Shown: piece by piece, positions 12,666 through 25,106 of the stretch | Numbering within the stretch: position 1 is the first letter of the stretch | How the letters are laid out: each line of letters starts with the position of its first letter | Assembly (NCBI RefSeq): GCF_963675165.1 | Contig: NC_087377.1 | Location: 10,278,632-10,342,631 of the forward strand | Origin: Halichondria panicea | Lineage: Eukaryota > Porifera > Demospongiae > Suberitida > Halichondriidae | Reading direction: 5' to 3' | DNA length: 64,000 nucleotides | Program-made: the position numbers and the translations under genes | Notes under the pieces: model-generated | Told to the model about the DNA's origin: nothing | Seen by the model: the letters and a program-made list of their open reading frames with translations, nothing else | Databases searched by the model: none

Positions 12666-12910
12666 CAGTCAGTGTTACTGCATCCCTCGTGTGGCCACGC
12701 CTCGAGGCATAATTACAAAATGCTAGAAAAAGTTAAATTAATTAGCACCACTTAATAATAATTATCTCTTTTTGGGGCACACGCAAAGCGTGTTAAAAAT
12801 TTAATTTTAGATATATAAAATTATAGTTTCCTTGGTGATCACCCCAAAAGTATTAACAAATGAACGTACGGCTTTTGTGTGCATGAATGCATGACAGTAT
12901 TGTGTAGTTA

Positions 12911-13349
12911 CAGTAGACTCTCACTATTCCGGCCCTCTGAAGTACGGCCACCTCGATAATTATACCGGCCATTATTTTGGTTTGGCACGGAATGCTAGCT
13001 AGATATTTACTGCACAAAACTCACCCTGAAGTACGGCCACTCGCTATTCCGTATACCGGCCAGTGCTGGTTGCCCCAAACAAGGTTTTCAATGTAATTTA
13101 TACGTTTATTACGGCCGGATATGACGTTTTGGGTGTGGTTTGGCAAATATAAAATATTGAGTTACACTTAAATGGAGAGCAGAATGATTCATTATCCTTC
13201 ATTATCCTCGAGGTATATCCGCAAAATTAGTCATTAGATTCGAGGTAAGGTCGTTTTTAAGCCACAACTATTTCCCGAAATACAGCCACCTCGCTATTCC
13301 GGCCAAGCTGCATGGTCCCAAGGATGATCGGATTAATGAGAGTCTACTG
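12911..13349. mobile_element. Pogo/Tigger-like MITE, copy 2 (inverted)
   Basis: Same family as 9715-10127 in the opposite orientation: starts CAGTAGACTCTCACTATTCC, ends GGATTAATGAGAGTCTACTG, with TA on both sides (12909-12910, 13350-13351). It shares internal motifs such as GGCCAGTGCTGG and AACAAGGTTTTCAATG. A truncated third copy is at 24102. Confidence 0.75.
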
Positions 13350-13952
13350 TACTTATTTTTATGCCTCGGTGCGCATGTGCAGGCGGTGTGTCTATATGCA
13401 CACGCATATAGACACACCTAGTGTGTAGCAAAACTTTTCCATGGAATTAATGTTGAATGTTACTACTCTACTTTAGCTCTGTACTAGAACACTAGTAGCT
13501 GCAAGAGTGAGAAGAGTATTATAATTATACCACTAGCACTGCACATTCTCCTCATTGCTGATTGTGTCTCTTTCAGCCAGCTATATTTGCTGTCTCGTAT
13601 AGCCATAATTATAGATACAGCACATTCCTCATTTGAGGTAAGAAGAAAGCGAGGCGCGGATGTTCATCCGAGGCCACTTTCGTTTCCAATCCATCTCTCC
13701 CTTTATCTATGGTATCTACTTAGGTAAGTCATATGAAAACTTAGTGGTTAGAGAAACCTTATAATTCAATGCATGCCAATACAGTGGAAACTCCAAAAAA
13801 AGGACAGGTTGGGAGCAGAGGTTTGTTCTTTAGTTTTTCGGAGGTTGTCCTCTGGTTGACTGCATATAATTACTATGCCACCAGAAACTATTTATTATAC
13901 AGTTACATAAGTTTACTTATGGACTCTTAGGCTGGCAGTAAAAGAATTTTAC

Positions 13953-14569
13953 CTGATTCAGAAGACTTAGTAGAGTTCTCTGACTCTGAGCTGGGAAAAA
14001 GATGAATTTCTTCAGGACTTTCTTGGTTTAGCCTATCTCTGCTGACTGAAAGTACCATGCTGGTTATGAAGTGCTTCAGTCAAGTTATTTAATATTTCCT
14101 ACCTTTTTTAATGAGGTACTCTTCGATACATTCAGCAATTTGGTCACATTTCACTAATGAAGATCTGAGAGAGTCACACACTCTTCTCCAAGTGAGACCA
14201 TCGTTGCTTTTCATGCAGTAATCAATCATATCACATAAGCATTTTTCTGAATCAGCTTGATTGGCTTCTCTGATACTCTTTAGTTTTTCATTGGGAGCCT
14301 TCAATTTCAATCCAATATCGTACCAATGGGTACAAGCATTAAGCAACTGTTCATACACAATCACATGATCACCAGTCTTCAACTTTGTATCTGTTGTAAC
14401 ATTAAACACAAGCCTGAAACAATAATTATTAGATAGCTAGCTAGCTATCTTTGCTAGATAATAAGCAGTAAGTTAGATTTATTATATACGATGGCTAGAT
14501 CTACTATTTTTACAATTTACCTAATTCACGGTCAAGATCTGCACTCCTAGGCATGTCAGCCATGGTCAT
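13953..14569 (-). CDS. Small Death-domain protein
   Basis: Likely exons are 14569-14514 (ATG, MTMADMPRSADLDRELGK), 14413-14103 and 14045-13953, with consistent phases. Exon 2 encodes one Death domain of about 85 residues (LLNACTHWYDIGLKL, KLKSIREANQADSEKCL, MIDYCMKSNDGLTWRRVCDS, IAECIEEYL). The tryptophan pair (HWYDIG, LTWRRV) is typical of the fold. Exon 3 is a serine- and acid-rich tail (FPSSESENSTKSSES) that ends at a donor, so at least one more 3' exon exists and was not placed. The exon-1 donor (TT/GTAAAA) was chosen because it alone gives the right phase. Probable intracellular adaptor. Confidence 0.65.
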
Positions 14570-15047
14570 AGAAGAGGTGTGCTAGGCACAAGTGAACTTC
14601 ACTAATTAACTGTCAGTTTTCTGTCGATCAAATACCCGAGTGACACAAAAGAAATTGATGATCTGAGATAATTTTGCACGTGACTCAACTTCCTTCCACT
14701 TGATCTTAGCTAATTAAGGTCACTAATTGGATTTATCCAAATTTCTCTTGCAGACTACTTCAAGCCTAGTTTTTAGTGTCTGTCAGTTTAAAACGTTATT
14801 TTTCAGGGGGGTCAAATTTTATTTTCGCCAATTTTGCTCTGTCATAAATTGAATTTATGAGCAAAAAATGCTTCCAAAGTTGTCACATTGAAATTCCCTC
14901 AATTTCATTGCCCATTTCTTTCTTCAAAGTTGTACCTCTAAATTCTCCCACTTTTCTACTTAATCTGTATAAGAGTGAACATACACCGGCGTTGTCAGTT
15001 CCCATGTGACATAGTTAGATGATATAATTATACCACCCTCCCTCCAG

Positions 15048-16658
15048 GTCTATTCACTCCGAATGACGTACAGGGCATGGTGAGTGAGATCACTAAGATG
15101 CAAGAGTTCCACTACCCTCACGTCATGTCCCTGAGATTGGGGTGTGTCTCGACGCTGGACCTGATGTTTCTATGGTGATGCCGTATATGAGCAACGGGAG
15201 TCTACTAGACTACTTGAAGAAAGAGAGGTCTACCCTATATAGAGTTGGCAGAAGGAGAGGATTCTGAGAAGGCATTTTGAACTAGCATACAATTAAAGGA
15301 GAAAATGTATATAGTATGCAGTGAAACCTGTCTATTAGGTCACTCTATATATAATAAAGGCAAGTAAATGGGCCCCAAAGTCTCCATAGTATATGTTTGG
15401 ATCTGGTTAGCAGGACAACTTTTTGTTAGAGCCACTGTTGGTATCAAGGGGTTTATAGACAGGTTTCACACTTAAGTTTGTGTTCTGCATTTCTATTTCC
15501 TTGAGTATTTAATAGCTATTAGAAAGCCCTATCAATGGTGAATGTAGGTGTTAGCAGCAAGGAAGCTGTTGTTGAAGATGTGTCATCAGATAGCTCTTGG
15601 AATGGTGTATCTTGCAGAGCACAAGTTCGTCCATCGAGACCTAGCTGCCAGGAACTGCATGTGAGGCACTGAATTGGTTTGTCTGTTCTCACACAGTAAC
15701 GTGCACATCTTGAGATCATTATGTATTCAGGTCACAGCATGAAATTGCAAGAGTTACTCTCACTTAATGTAGGTTGGATTCAAATGGTGACCTTAAAGTT
15801 GGTGATTTTGGTCTGGCCGAGGACATGTATACGCAAGGATACTTCAGACAGGGTCAAACTGAGGGAGTCAAACTGCCGTACAAATGGTTAGCAGTGGAGA
15901 GTCTAAATGATGCCATCTTCAACGAGAAGACTGACGTGGTAAGTTTAAATTGTCTTTTAAATTAGTGCTCTGAACAGTTGTATAACGTTTTTGTTCCTCT
16001 ATTCAGTGGTGGCCGGACCCCCTACCCTGGAGTGGACCCGATGTCCCTGGTGGCTCTACTCAGAGAGGGCAGGAGATTGGAGCCTCCCCAGAATGTTGCC
16101 TGCTCTACGGAGATGTAAGCACACATTGATGCACTAGCAGTGCAAGGAAAACTGGATAATTCAAGAGCCGACTCGTGGCAACTTTTAATTGTGTTGATAC
16201 GTTGCATTGTCTACTATAATTATTATTAACTTATATATGTCAGCTGATCGTATTACTACAGGGTCTCGTTGATTGCCAGCTGTTGGTACGAGGATCCTGA
16301 AGAGAGGCCTTCCTTCGATGAGCTAGCAACCCAGTTGGATAAAGTTCTGAGCAATATGGTGGGCTACGTGGAACTGAACATGGAGCTAGTTGCCATCATT
16401 GAGGATGAACACAGTAAGCAATAAATATTGATATTTACTTCTGAGAACGATGTTGAATGCATTTCTGGGGTATATTGAAGTGTCCTGATGTAGTTTTTGT
16501 AATTGTATACTCTTATTCTGTTTTCTACAGAGTACGATCATGTCCTCTCGCTCGAAGAGCAGATGAAACTTTCCGAGGCTGCTACTAAGGAGGTTACTAT
16601 GGAAGAAAATGCTGCTGCGTATGGGCTTAGAGGAACCGGGAAAACCAATCTGGATTGA
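15048..16658 (+). pseudogene. Receptor tyrosine kinase, kinase-domain remnant
   Basis: Six recognisable exons: 15048-15227, 15548-15660, 15773-15938, 16007-16114, 16262-16413 and 16531-16658. They encode an alpha-C region (VSEITKMQEFHYPHVMSL), the hinge (VMPYMSNGSLLDYL), the catalytic loop [18 protein letters not shown], the activation segment VKLPYKWLAVESL, GRTPYPGVDP, and the C-lobe end (WYEDPEERPSF), then a short tail and stop. HRDLAARN plus KWLAVES mark it as a tyrosine kinase. Broken: the glycine loop, the VAIK lysine, the TM and the ectodomain are absent upstream. Two extra bases after MSL shift the frame in exon 1. The exon for the WSFGxxxWE helix is missing between DV and GGRTP, leaving exons out of phase. 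Sponges have many RTK genes, and this is a dead or partial copy. Confidence 0.8.
15319..15480. mobile_element. Short MITE in RTK intron
   Basis: Inverted ends GTGAAACCTGTCTATTA and TATAGACAGGTTTCAC bound about 160 bases inside the first intron of the RTK remnant. No coding capacity. Confidence 0.65.
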
Positions 16659-17010
16659 TAAGTGAAAAACAAGAATATCCAACCGAGCAAGTTACTGAAT
16701 CAGTTCGCTATTTCAATAGTGACCCACAACAATCTTCACTGCTAGAGTGTGAATCTATACTGAATAAGAAAATGGATATCTAGGACCGATTGACACCAGC
16801 ACCGAACAATTATAATGCACAGACGCTCGTCGTCCTTCGAAACATCTGTTTAGAAACCTTTTTGCTGTTTTTGTTATATATACGTAGTGGTGTCAAGGAA
16901 CTATTTTAGTGCTTTCATGTGATTCTGACTTTGCTTAATTAAAGACACACGACTTTGTACATTCTACTCTATATATAATTATAAGCATAAATAATATCCA
17001 ACACATGCAT

Positions 17011-17387
17011 TAGTCTGGGGGCCAGACCTAATAGCTCGGGGGCAAAATCAAGAGAGCTAGGATTAGGTCTGGAGACTCTTGCAGCATTTCCGTGTGCTCT
17101 AGCGGAATGTGGCCAGAGCCAATGAAATGCATATCCTATGTCATGTGATTTTTAATCCAATGAAATGCGAGTATTGCCTTTGTGGAATTTGGATTACAGC
17201 CAATGGAATTTAGATACAGCCAATGAAATGAGAGTATTGCTACATCTAATCCTTCTTTATAACCTCCAATATCACAGTCTCCTCCCTATTGACATTCCAA
17301 GAGCACACGGAAGTGCTGCAAGAGTCTCCAGACCTCTTTCTCTCTTCCCCCTCCCCCCTCTGAGAAAGAGGTCTGGCCCCCAGACTA
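17011..17387. mobile_element. MITE with TAGTCTGGGGGCCAGACC ends
   Basis: Perfect 18-base terminal inverted repeat (TAGTCTGGGGGCCAGACC / GGTCTGGCCCCCAGACTA), then further inverted pairing (GGAGACTCTTGCAGCA / TGCTGCAAGAGTCTCC). The middle holds three near-repeats of the CAATGRAAT type. No coding capacity. Confidence 0.8.
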
Positions 17388-19145
17388 CACATGCATGCAG
17401 CAGCTGGTCTCCCAGTTGCGATGGTGGTGTCTATATACTAGAGTAAAGTATCAATAACAGACAGAACATATAATCAAGCTGCTGCCAGATGAGAACAGAT
17501 TTGTGAAACAAGCTGATTTTCACCCAATAATATAGGTCAGATTCTACCTATAATTATACAACATAACTTCTAAAAATGATAGCCCAATTCTAAAATAATT
17601 ATGCATGATAATTATAACAAAATATATGCATGCATGGCTGTGGAAATAAACATAATATCAGACACACAAACCTACAAATCACTGAAGAGGCAGACCCACG
17701 AGATTTAAGGTACTTTTGGTTGCTAAAAGTCTCTCTTAGTACAACTAAAAAACACAGACATATCAACTATACTTCTCTGCAACATCATGCACACACTCAG
17801 ATCCATGGTTATATTGTTTTACAGCTACATCACTATTTGATATGCCTAACACTAAGACTGGTTTGCACAAGCAACCGATTGCATCGTCCAAGTGTACTAG
17901 AATAATTATGCTGGTGCACTCGGATGATGCGGATGTAATCCGTTGAAGTAATGCACTAGCTAGCTCGCTACCCTTGTGCATTACGTTGTCATATAGTGTT
18001 GGAGGTCCTCCTGTTAAGCTGTCCCCTCGAACATCTGACCCTAGGGTCAGATGTACCCCCCTATCTTACAGCTATAATATTATTATGGCTTACTGAATAG
18101 TAACTGAACAGCTAGCATTATACTAATAGCTCCATACAATATCATTGCCTATAGGGCCAGACAAGGCTGAGTAGTTTAGGCTGCTTATAATAGTTGATAT
18201 CTAGTTAGTCTGTTAGATCAGGGCCATGCATAAATAAGTATTAAGATACATCGAGTATATATATAGCATAGACTAGTATAAAATTATTATAATAATAGTC
18301 TCAGCAACAAAATGTTCTCCATTGTACATGGAACATGAAATGATTGACATAGGTTGCTGCTAAATTATACACAGTACAGTGTGTTGACCAATTTGCTTTC
18401 TTTTACTTAATTACTTTTTTGTTCCCCACTTCAAGTTGCTTTTTATGAAGAGCTGGTGTTACTCATGTTACGTCATGTATAATGGTTAGATACATTTACA
18501 ACTTACAAGTAACATAAATATAATACTATAAACAGTATACACACAGTCTCATGACAGGAAGTGTGAAAATGGCCTCGTTCCCAGGCCAAATTTTCCTTTT
18601 AAAAAATCAGCCTGGGAACGAGGCTATAGTGCATGTGCAAGATACAAGCAGGATGTGGCATTGTGGCTGCACAATGTATGGTAGGCAATTTAGTGGTCCA
18701 TCTAAAATAAGCCTATTAAATTGCTAAATTTGACAGGCCATTTGGCTATGAAAATTTACATGTGTGCGTGGTGTATTTGACACACACACACACCCACACT
18801 AGAGTATACGAAGACTAGATCTAGTATACCGTATGCATGTACGCGCAATGGCATAAGATGCAAAGGGATTCTTAAAATTGATATTCTGTTGGATCTGTTT
18901 GAATATTCGTGTGCATGTTATAGCTCTTGTGGTAATTATTAGTGTTAGTGCATGGGTCAGCACAATTTTGTTTTCATAAGCATAATTGTTATGAATAAAA
19001 GCTATGGAAGTATCCACATAATTATATCACCAACATTTTGTAGAAATCAAAGTATCTGGACACCATCATTTATCTTTCTAGAGTACAGTTATAATAATTG
19101 TCTACAAAAGTTTAGGGTATACCGTGCAAGGACAAATAAGACAAT
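17388..19145. other. Intergenic, no gene seen
   Basis: AT-rich sequence without a credible reading frame. A 55-base hairpin at 18571-18625 pairs GCCTCGTTCCCAGGC with GCCTGGGAACGAGGC. A related hairpin occurs at 45891-45931. A short CA run lies at 18781-18792. Confidence 0.6.
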
Positions 19146-22100
19146 TCACGCTACATTGTGTATGGGGCCAATATCTGTGCATGTAACAAAGGGACGCTGT
19201 TTGACTCTTGGAGGGGGAGGTGCTGATCTGTAGTCCTCTGTGGTTAGGGGGGCTAGGTCATCCATGTAAGGTAGTCTCAACTGGTTCGGTTTTGTGGCTG
19301 GTCTGATGATGGGAGGAGTTATGTAGCGATCAGGGTCAGCTTCTTCCACTGCTCCATTAGTGCGAGGTAGATCCATGGGGTCTCTTTGTTCATAATCATC
19401 TGCGTTATCATTTTCATTGACTACCGGATGATACATTTCCCGACTTCGTCGGAGTTTCTTGTCTGCAAAACCAGCTCCTAAATTCCGTAAGATGTCCTCT
19501 ATCTTCAGCCATGTATTGCTCTTCTTGAGTATGAATTTGTAAAAATGATAGCAGAGTGTTGTTACAAATAGAGTAAATGATATAGCCATCGAAGTATTGG
19601 CTAGTGCTGACTGATCTTTCTTGGTATCTTTGACATAAGAAGTACCAAATGCAAAAATAGCAACATTGAGTACATAGAGACTTTCGAGGGAATCACAGAA
19701 CTTACTTTTATACAAATGATTATTCAGTAGTTTCCAGCCGATCAGTCCAACTGATACAGCGCCAGATGATAGCACGGGAAGAAAAGTGTCTGGAGCCATA
19801 GCAGTTATTAGATTATGAACAATCAGAGCAAAGAGGAGCAGTCCCACCCAGTAGCGATGCTTGGGAGTGAATGGAGCATGGTATGCATCCATGAAGCCGA
19901 TGTACCTTGTGTTCTTGGTCCATTTCATAACCTTTGAACAGTGCGGAAGCCATTGTCCTAAGAAGAGCAGTAGAGTGAACAATCCACCAGCAACGAGGAT
20001 TATGATAGCAGCAAAAAACTGAGGGATGTGATTGGTTGTGAAATATTGCACATTGCCGTCGTACAACCAAACTAGTGTATTATTCTTATCATCGGGATAA
20101 TGCAAGTTTGAGAATTGTAGTGCAACAATGACAAATCGTAAGAGTTTTGAATAAGAGAGTAGGATGAGTGTGCCTAGGGCAGCAACTGGATTTCTGTTGG
20201 AGAGGAGCCTTGCAAAAGAGTCAAAGTATTTGCTCAAAAGAGTCAAAGTATTTGCTCAAAATGATTGTTAATAACATCAGAAGAAACATGTAAGCTGGAA
20301 AGACAAGTTGAAGGAGCACTTTCGCTTGAGAATTCATTCCATCGTAAAAGCATGTCTCGATACCCAAGTCAAGATTCACCCATGATACAAAAACTGTTAA
20401 AAAGTTATTTAAATCAGGTAAGAAAATTGCTTTATTAGCTGCTAGCATGTTAGCATAGAAAATGAGGCCATGAATTTTTCCAGTTGCTGTTGTAATGTTG
20501 AGCACGAGAATTAAAGCAACTAGCAATATTCCAGCCAGCGCAAATGGAATAAGTAGAAGAATATAAATATTAGAGCACCGTTCACATTTTGACGTAGCCA
20601 ACACAAGACTTAGTCCAGGTTTACATTCTCCACACAAAACACCACTTCGATTGTAGGCACACTGTTCGTCAGGGTTGCTTAAGACTGATGTTGATTGGCT
20701 TTTGTACGCAATAGTCAAATACACAGTTGCTAACAATATACCCTGTTTCGTTGGTAGTATTTATGAATTCTATCCATATGTTGTTATTACTTTCCAGCTT
20801 TATGGTTTGGTTTTCCTCAGAACAGTTTGTTATCTGATACTGTAGCAAGTCTGGATCACAGTCACACGTGCACTCAATATTGGATTGAATTGGTTTGAGC
20901 CCAATAGCGCATGCACATGGTAGAAAAGATATATTAATAAGTTGTTTAGAAATTCCCAATTTGAAGCATGGACCCTCAGCATAGAGTTCCACTTGAGCAG
21001 AGCTGTCTTGTGAAAATACATTGTACTCTAATTCTGTACACTGATTGTCAATTTTTTGTTCTTCCTGTCCTTCTTTGAGACGACAAACTCTACTCTCAGT
21101 AATAACAGAACTTTGAATTGTGGCATTCAATGGATTTCCAACTTGGTCAACAGCCATAACACTGATTTTAATCATATATCCCTTTCTTGTATGAATTATA
21201 TGTGAGTTGTTACATAATATTACTCGAACAGGCTTAGAGGATATCAAGGAGAATTTTACTGTTTTCCTTATGTAATCTGATGGAGATCCAGTTGAAGAAA
21301 TGTGATATTCAGCATTTTCATCTGCTGTACACCTGTCCAACAGACCTCCGTAGATGTCTGCTCCTGACTGGGTAGCTACATTGTTAGTAACAAATGTGTT
21401 TAAATAGTTTGGATTATTAAAATTATAGCCGACCGTACTATACAGTTTAATTGTTTGAATGAAGCAGTAAGCAAAATAGTCTGAGTAGTATTAGTTTCGG
21501 TGGCCCCTACTCCACATGCACTCCTCTGTGTATCATCCGCCACAAATATCTCCCCTCCATACTGAGCCGAGTTGTTGTTAATTATTAACATGACATAATA
21601 TGGTTGAACCACATAATGTTCCAGATATTCAGGGTCCTCTTTAAATAGGTAAAATTTCGAATTGTGTTGTAGATACACTCCACCGCCATTAGCAGTTGCT
21701 GCATTTTTGTCAATGTTGACGTATGATCGAGTAAGTTGAATTGTTGTATCAACTGCATTAATGCCTCCACCATTCTCAGCAATGTTGTCATAAATCTCAC
21801 TTGACGGTTTATTTGAACCAATACCTTTTGACACAGATTGAAATTCAACTCTGCTTAAAAAAGCATAAATTCCTCCACCATCTTGGTGTGCTGTGTTGTG
21901 ATTAATCTTTATTGGCTCATTTACAAGGAGTGTACTTTCTCTCAAAAATATCCCTCCTCCTCCAGAGGTAGCCGTGTTGTTGGTGATGATTACTCCTTTT
22001 GTGTTAATGCACATTTGACTCTGGATAATGCTAATAGCTCCACCAAACACACCACGATTGTTTGCCAGCGTACTGTCTGAAATGATCACACTACTTTTTG

Positions 22101-23555
22101 AGCTAACATGCATTGCTCCACCAGAGTTAGCAATGTTATTTTTCAATGTACTGCTGGAAATGGACACACTACCCATGACAACACCAATCGCTCCTCCGTC
22201 GTTGTCAGCACTGTTGTTCGTCAGTGTACTATTGGAGATGGACACACTGCCTTGGCCAACACTAATCGCTCCACCATCATAGCCAGCACTGTTGTTTGTC
22301 AGTGTGCTGTTGGAGATGGACATATTGCCTGAATAAATACCAATCGCTCCACCCTCGCTGCCAGCTCTGTTGTTTGACACTGTGCTGTTGGAGATGGACA
22401 CGCTGCCTATAGCAAAAATTGCTCCACTACGATCGTGAGCACTGTTATTTGTCAGTATACTGTTGGAGATGGACACACTGCCTGACAAAACATAAATTGC
22501 TCCCTCATCATTGTCAGTACTGTTGTTTGACAGTGTACTGCCGAAGATGGGCACATTGCTTTTGAGAACACTAATCGCTCCACCCTCTTTAGCACTGTTG
22601 TTTGACAGTGTGCTGTCAGAGATGGACACACTGCCTGACGAAACACCAATTGCTCCACCACCATAGTTACAATCGTTGTTTGACAGTGTGCTATCGGAGA
22701 TGGACACACTGCCTGATTTAACATAAATTGCTCCACTATAGTACGCTCTATTGTTAGTCAGCTCACAGTCGGAGACAGACATACTGCCTGAGTCAACAGA
22801 AATCGCTCCTCCGGTATTTGAAGCTTTGTTATTTGTGAAGTTACACCAAATGATTGCTACACTACCAGATACCGCTTGTACCGCTCCTCCACTCACAGCA
22901 CTGTTATAGTTGAACTCTGTGTTGTTAATCAGTGCGTTGTTTGATTCAATGTCAACTGCACCTCCATTATTTCTAGTGAACAAGCTATGTGCTATGTATA
23001 CGTCATCAGCCTCAACGTGCAGTGCCTGACCAGTGTTGTTCATAAATAGAGTGCTCTCAATTGTTGCAGCTTAAAAATATTAACTATGTAGGTTTTCGGT
23101 TGATTGAGTAATTTAAAGCCTGAAAAAAAGCAGTGGTTGATATAGATATCGCGGGCACCGTTAATGATAAAACTTTGATGAATGTTTTGTGGTCTAACAG
23201 TCACTCCAAAGAAACCCAAGTGTTCAATCTCTAATTCAGCAGCACTCACAAAATGTATCGCTCCATTGATGTGAAATCTGACTACAGTTGTACTTGTGCT
23301 CTGGCCAATTATATACACATGTGAAAAGTTACAAATCAATAGCTGCTCAGTTAACACGTGATTTCCAGGAAGAAAGCTCAAAGTGAGATTGTCTCCTCCA
23401 GATAACAGGTCTCCTTGAACAAGCTGCTCGAGAGTGAAACAAGTTCCATTTCGATAGTCACGACACAAATCAGTTGAATTCACCGGCACAATGTGATAGT
23501 GCTCGCTCCTGGTAACAGTAGCTAGGGACAGGAGCAGCACTAACCAGTTGAACAT
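19146..23555 (-). pseudogene. Beta-helix (Pmp-like) ectodomain plus multi-TM receptor-like protein, frame-broken
   Basis: Start ATG at 23555 gives a signal peptide (MFNWLVLLLSLATVTRS). Then come an N-terminal domain, about 15 beta-helix repeats of 25-26 residues (GGAI...VSISNSTLTNNSA, as in chlamydial Pmp-like repeats), an LLDRCTA/cysteine-rich section (CACAIG, CTCDCDPD), a CGECKPGLSLVL motif, and seven or eight hydrophobic helices (e.g. LLLIPFALAGILLVALIL, FFAAIIILVAGGLFTLLLF). It ends in a polar, proline-rich cytoplasmic tail (APPPPRVKQRPF). Intronless. The reading frame is broken in at least four places: near 23060, near 21470, near 20670, and by a 22-base tandem duplication at 20214-20257. 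The protein sense continues across each, so the gene decayed recently or this assembly carries errors. Probably a surface receptor. I know similar sponge proteins only as uncharacterised Pmp-like entries. Confidence 0.8.
22030..22900 (-). repeat. Coding tandem repeat, about 78-base unit
   Basis: The beta-helix section is built of near-identical units of about 75-78 bases (GGAGATGGACACACTGCC, CTGTTGTTTGTCAGTGT on the plus strand), each one coil of the beta-helix. High similarity between units suggests recent expansion or homogenisation. Confidence 0.8.
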
Positions 23556-24101
23556 ATTTCTATACAGAATATCTGAGGTGCATGTATGATTGTAACATTG
23601 ATAATGCACTGCATGTTTCACTCATTTTATAAGTATGCACTATTAATAATACTAGCTTTTTTTTAACGTAGCTACTAAGTGGTGTGGAATTACGTGTACA
23701 TGTGCTTACTCAGATTACTTAGTTGACATTTTTCAATATTCAAGAGGGCCCCATAACTATATATTACGCATAAAGCAATCTACCGTAGTGCTAGAAATAT
23801 ATGCGAGCATAAAATATTGCGTTTTGGCCAATTAGCTATAAGGCTACGAAAACGTCATGTGATTTTTATTTAACACTACGATTTCAATAGAAATGTTTAT
23901 TTCGTCTGATTAATTTATCAACATTTTGGTGCATAATATCATGCATATTTATAATTGGACTATTAATTTAGGAGGTTATGTTGTTTATAGGTAGACCAGG
24001 TGAAAAATCAGCTTGTTTTGCACACCCGTTCTCATCCGGCAGCTGTTTGATTAGCTAGCTTCCATGCACATACATACTACCGGTACCACATTTATTGAAT
24101 A

Positions 24102-24245
24102 CAGTATATAGACTCTCGTTAATCCGGCTACCCTTATATACAGCTTGGCCAGAATAGCGAGGTGGCTGCAGCTCAGAAAATAGCTGCGGACTAAAAACAA
24201 CCCTACCTCAATCTAATGACTAATTATATAATTGCGGTTCTGTAT
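24102..24245. mobile_element. Truncated pogo/Tigger-like MITE, copy 3
   Basis: Matches the left end of copy 1 (GACTCTCGTTAATCCGG, CAGCTTGGCC, AATAGCGAGGTGGC, ATCTAATGACTA). The right half and right terminal repeat are missing. Confidence 0.6.
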
Positions 24246-25106
24246 TGTGAGTATAGGTGCTGGGGAGGTCACCACGAGAAAACGTATTTTGACGTCAGGG
24301 TGTTTAACCCTCATGCCCCTTCCAACAAGGGTACTAATCCTAGCATGCATGCGCATGAGAGAATGAAAAAGAAAGCGTACGAACAGCGTGTCAGAAAGGT
24401 GGAGCATGCCACCTTCACCCCAATCGTATACTTGCAGTAACTGGTGGCATAGCCAAAGAAGCTGAAACTTCTATAAGAGATTAGCCTCCCTCCTCGCAGC
24501 AAAATGGGAAAACCACTACACCACAACACTATAGCATAGATTCGTTGCAGACTTTCGGTTAAAATCGTCTATCAGATGCATCAGAGGCACGAGGTCAATA
24601 TGAGGCCATGCATGCTCTAAGATTGCCTGAGTCTGTAATCCTCGTGAGAGCCGAGTCAGGACTCAATCCAACTCTGTTCTAATTGTACCCTTTTAACTAT
24701 TACTTGTGTCACGTGTACGGGGATTAATATCCTTTCACTTTTATTTGTACATAATTAAATAACTACTAGATATTTTGTCAATGCCCTGCATGCATGGGCC
24801 TCACATGAAAATTATCACACTAATCCATGCATGTATAGAATGACTATTATAGCTCTGTGCCATAACCTATTCTTCAACTCACTTGCTGAGAATGAATGTT
24901 GTTTGATTTTCTTTGCAACCATGTAATAGCTTGACAGGCTATAATTATTATAGACTTTGCAGATTGACTGACAATAAAATACTTCGATAAAAATTCACAG
25001 TAAAGAAAACTGCAAACTAGACCAGACTGAGTAATTATTACAACAACAGTTGAAAAGTATAGTGGAAAACTATTAGATCCCACAGGGCTGATCCAGAACA
25101 AACGGT

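Noticed and set aside
22028-22736. Several small frames on both strands
   Set aside because: Shadows of the repetitive beta-helix coding sequence; the repetition keeps other frames open by chance.
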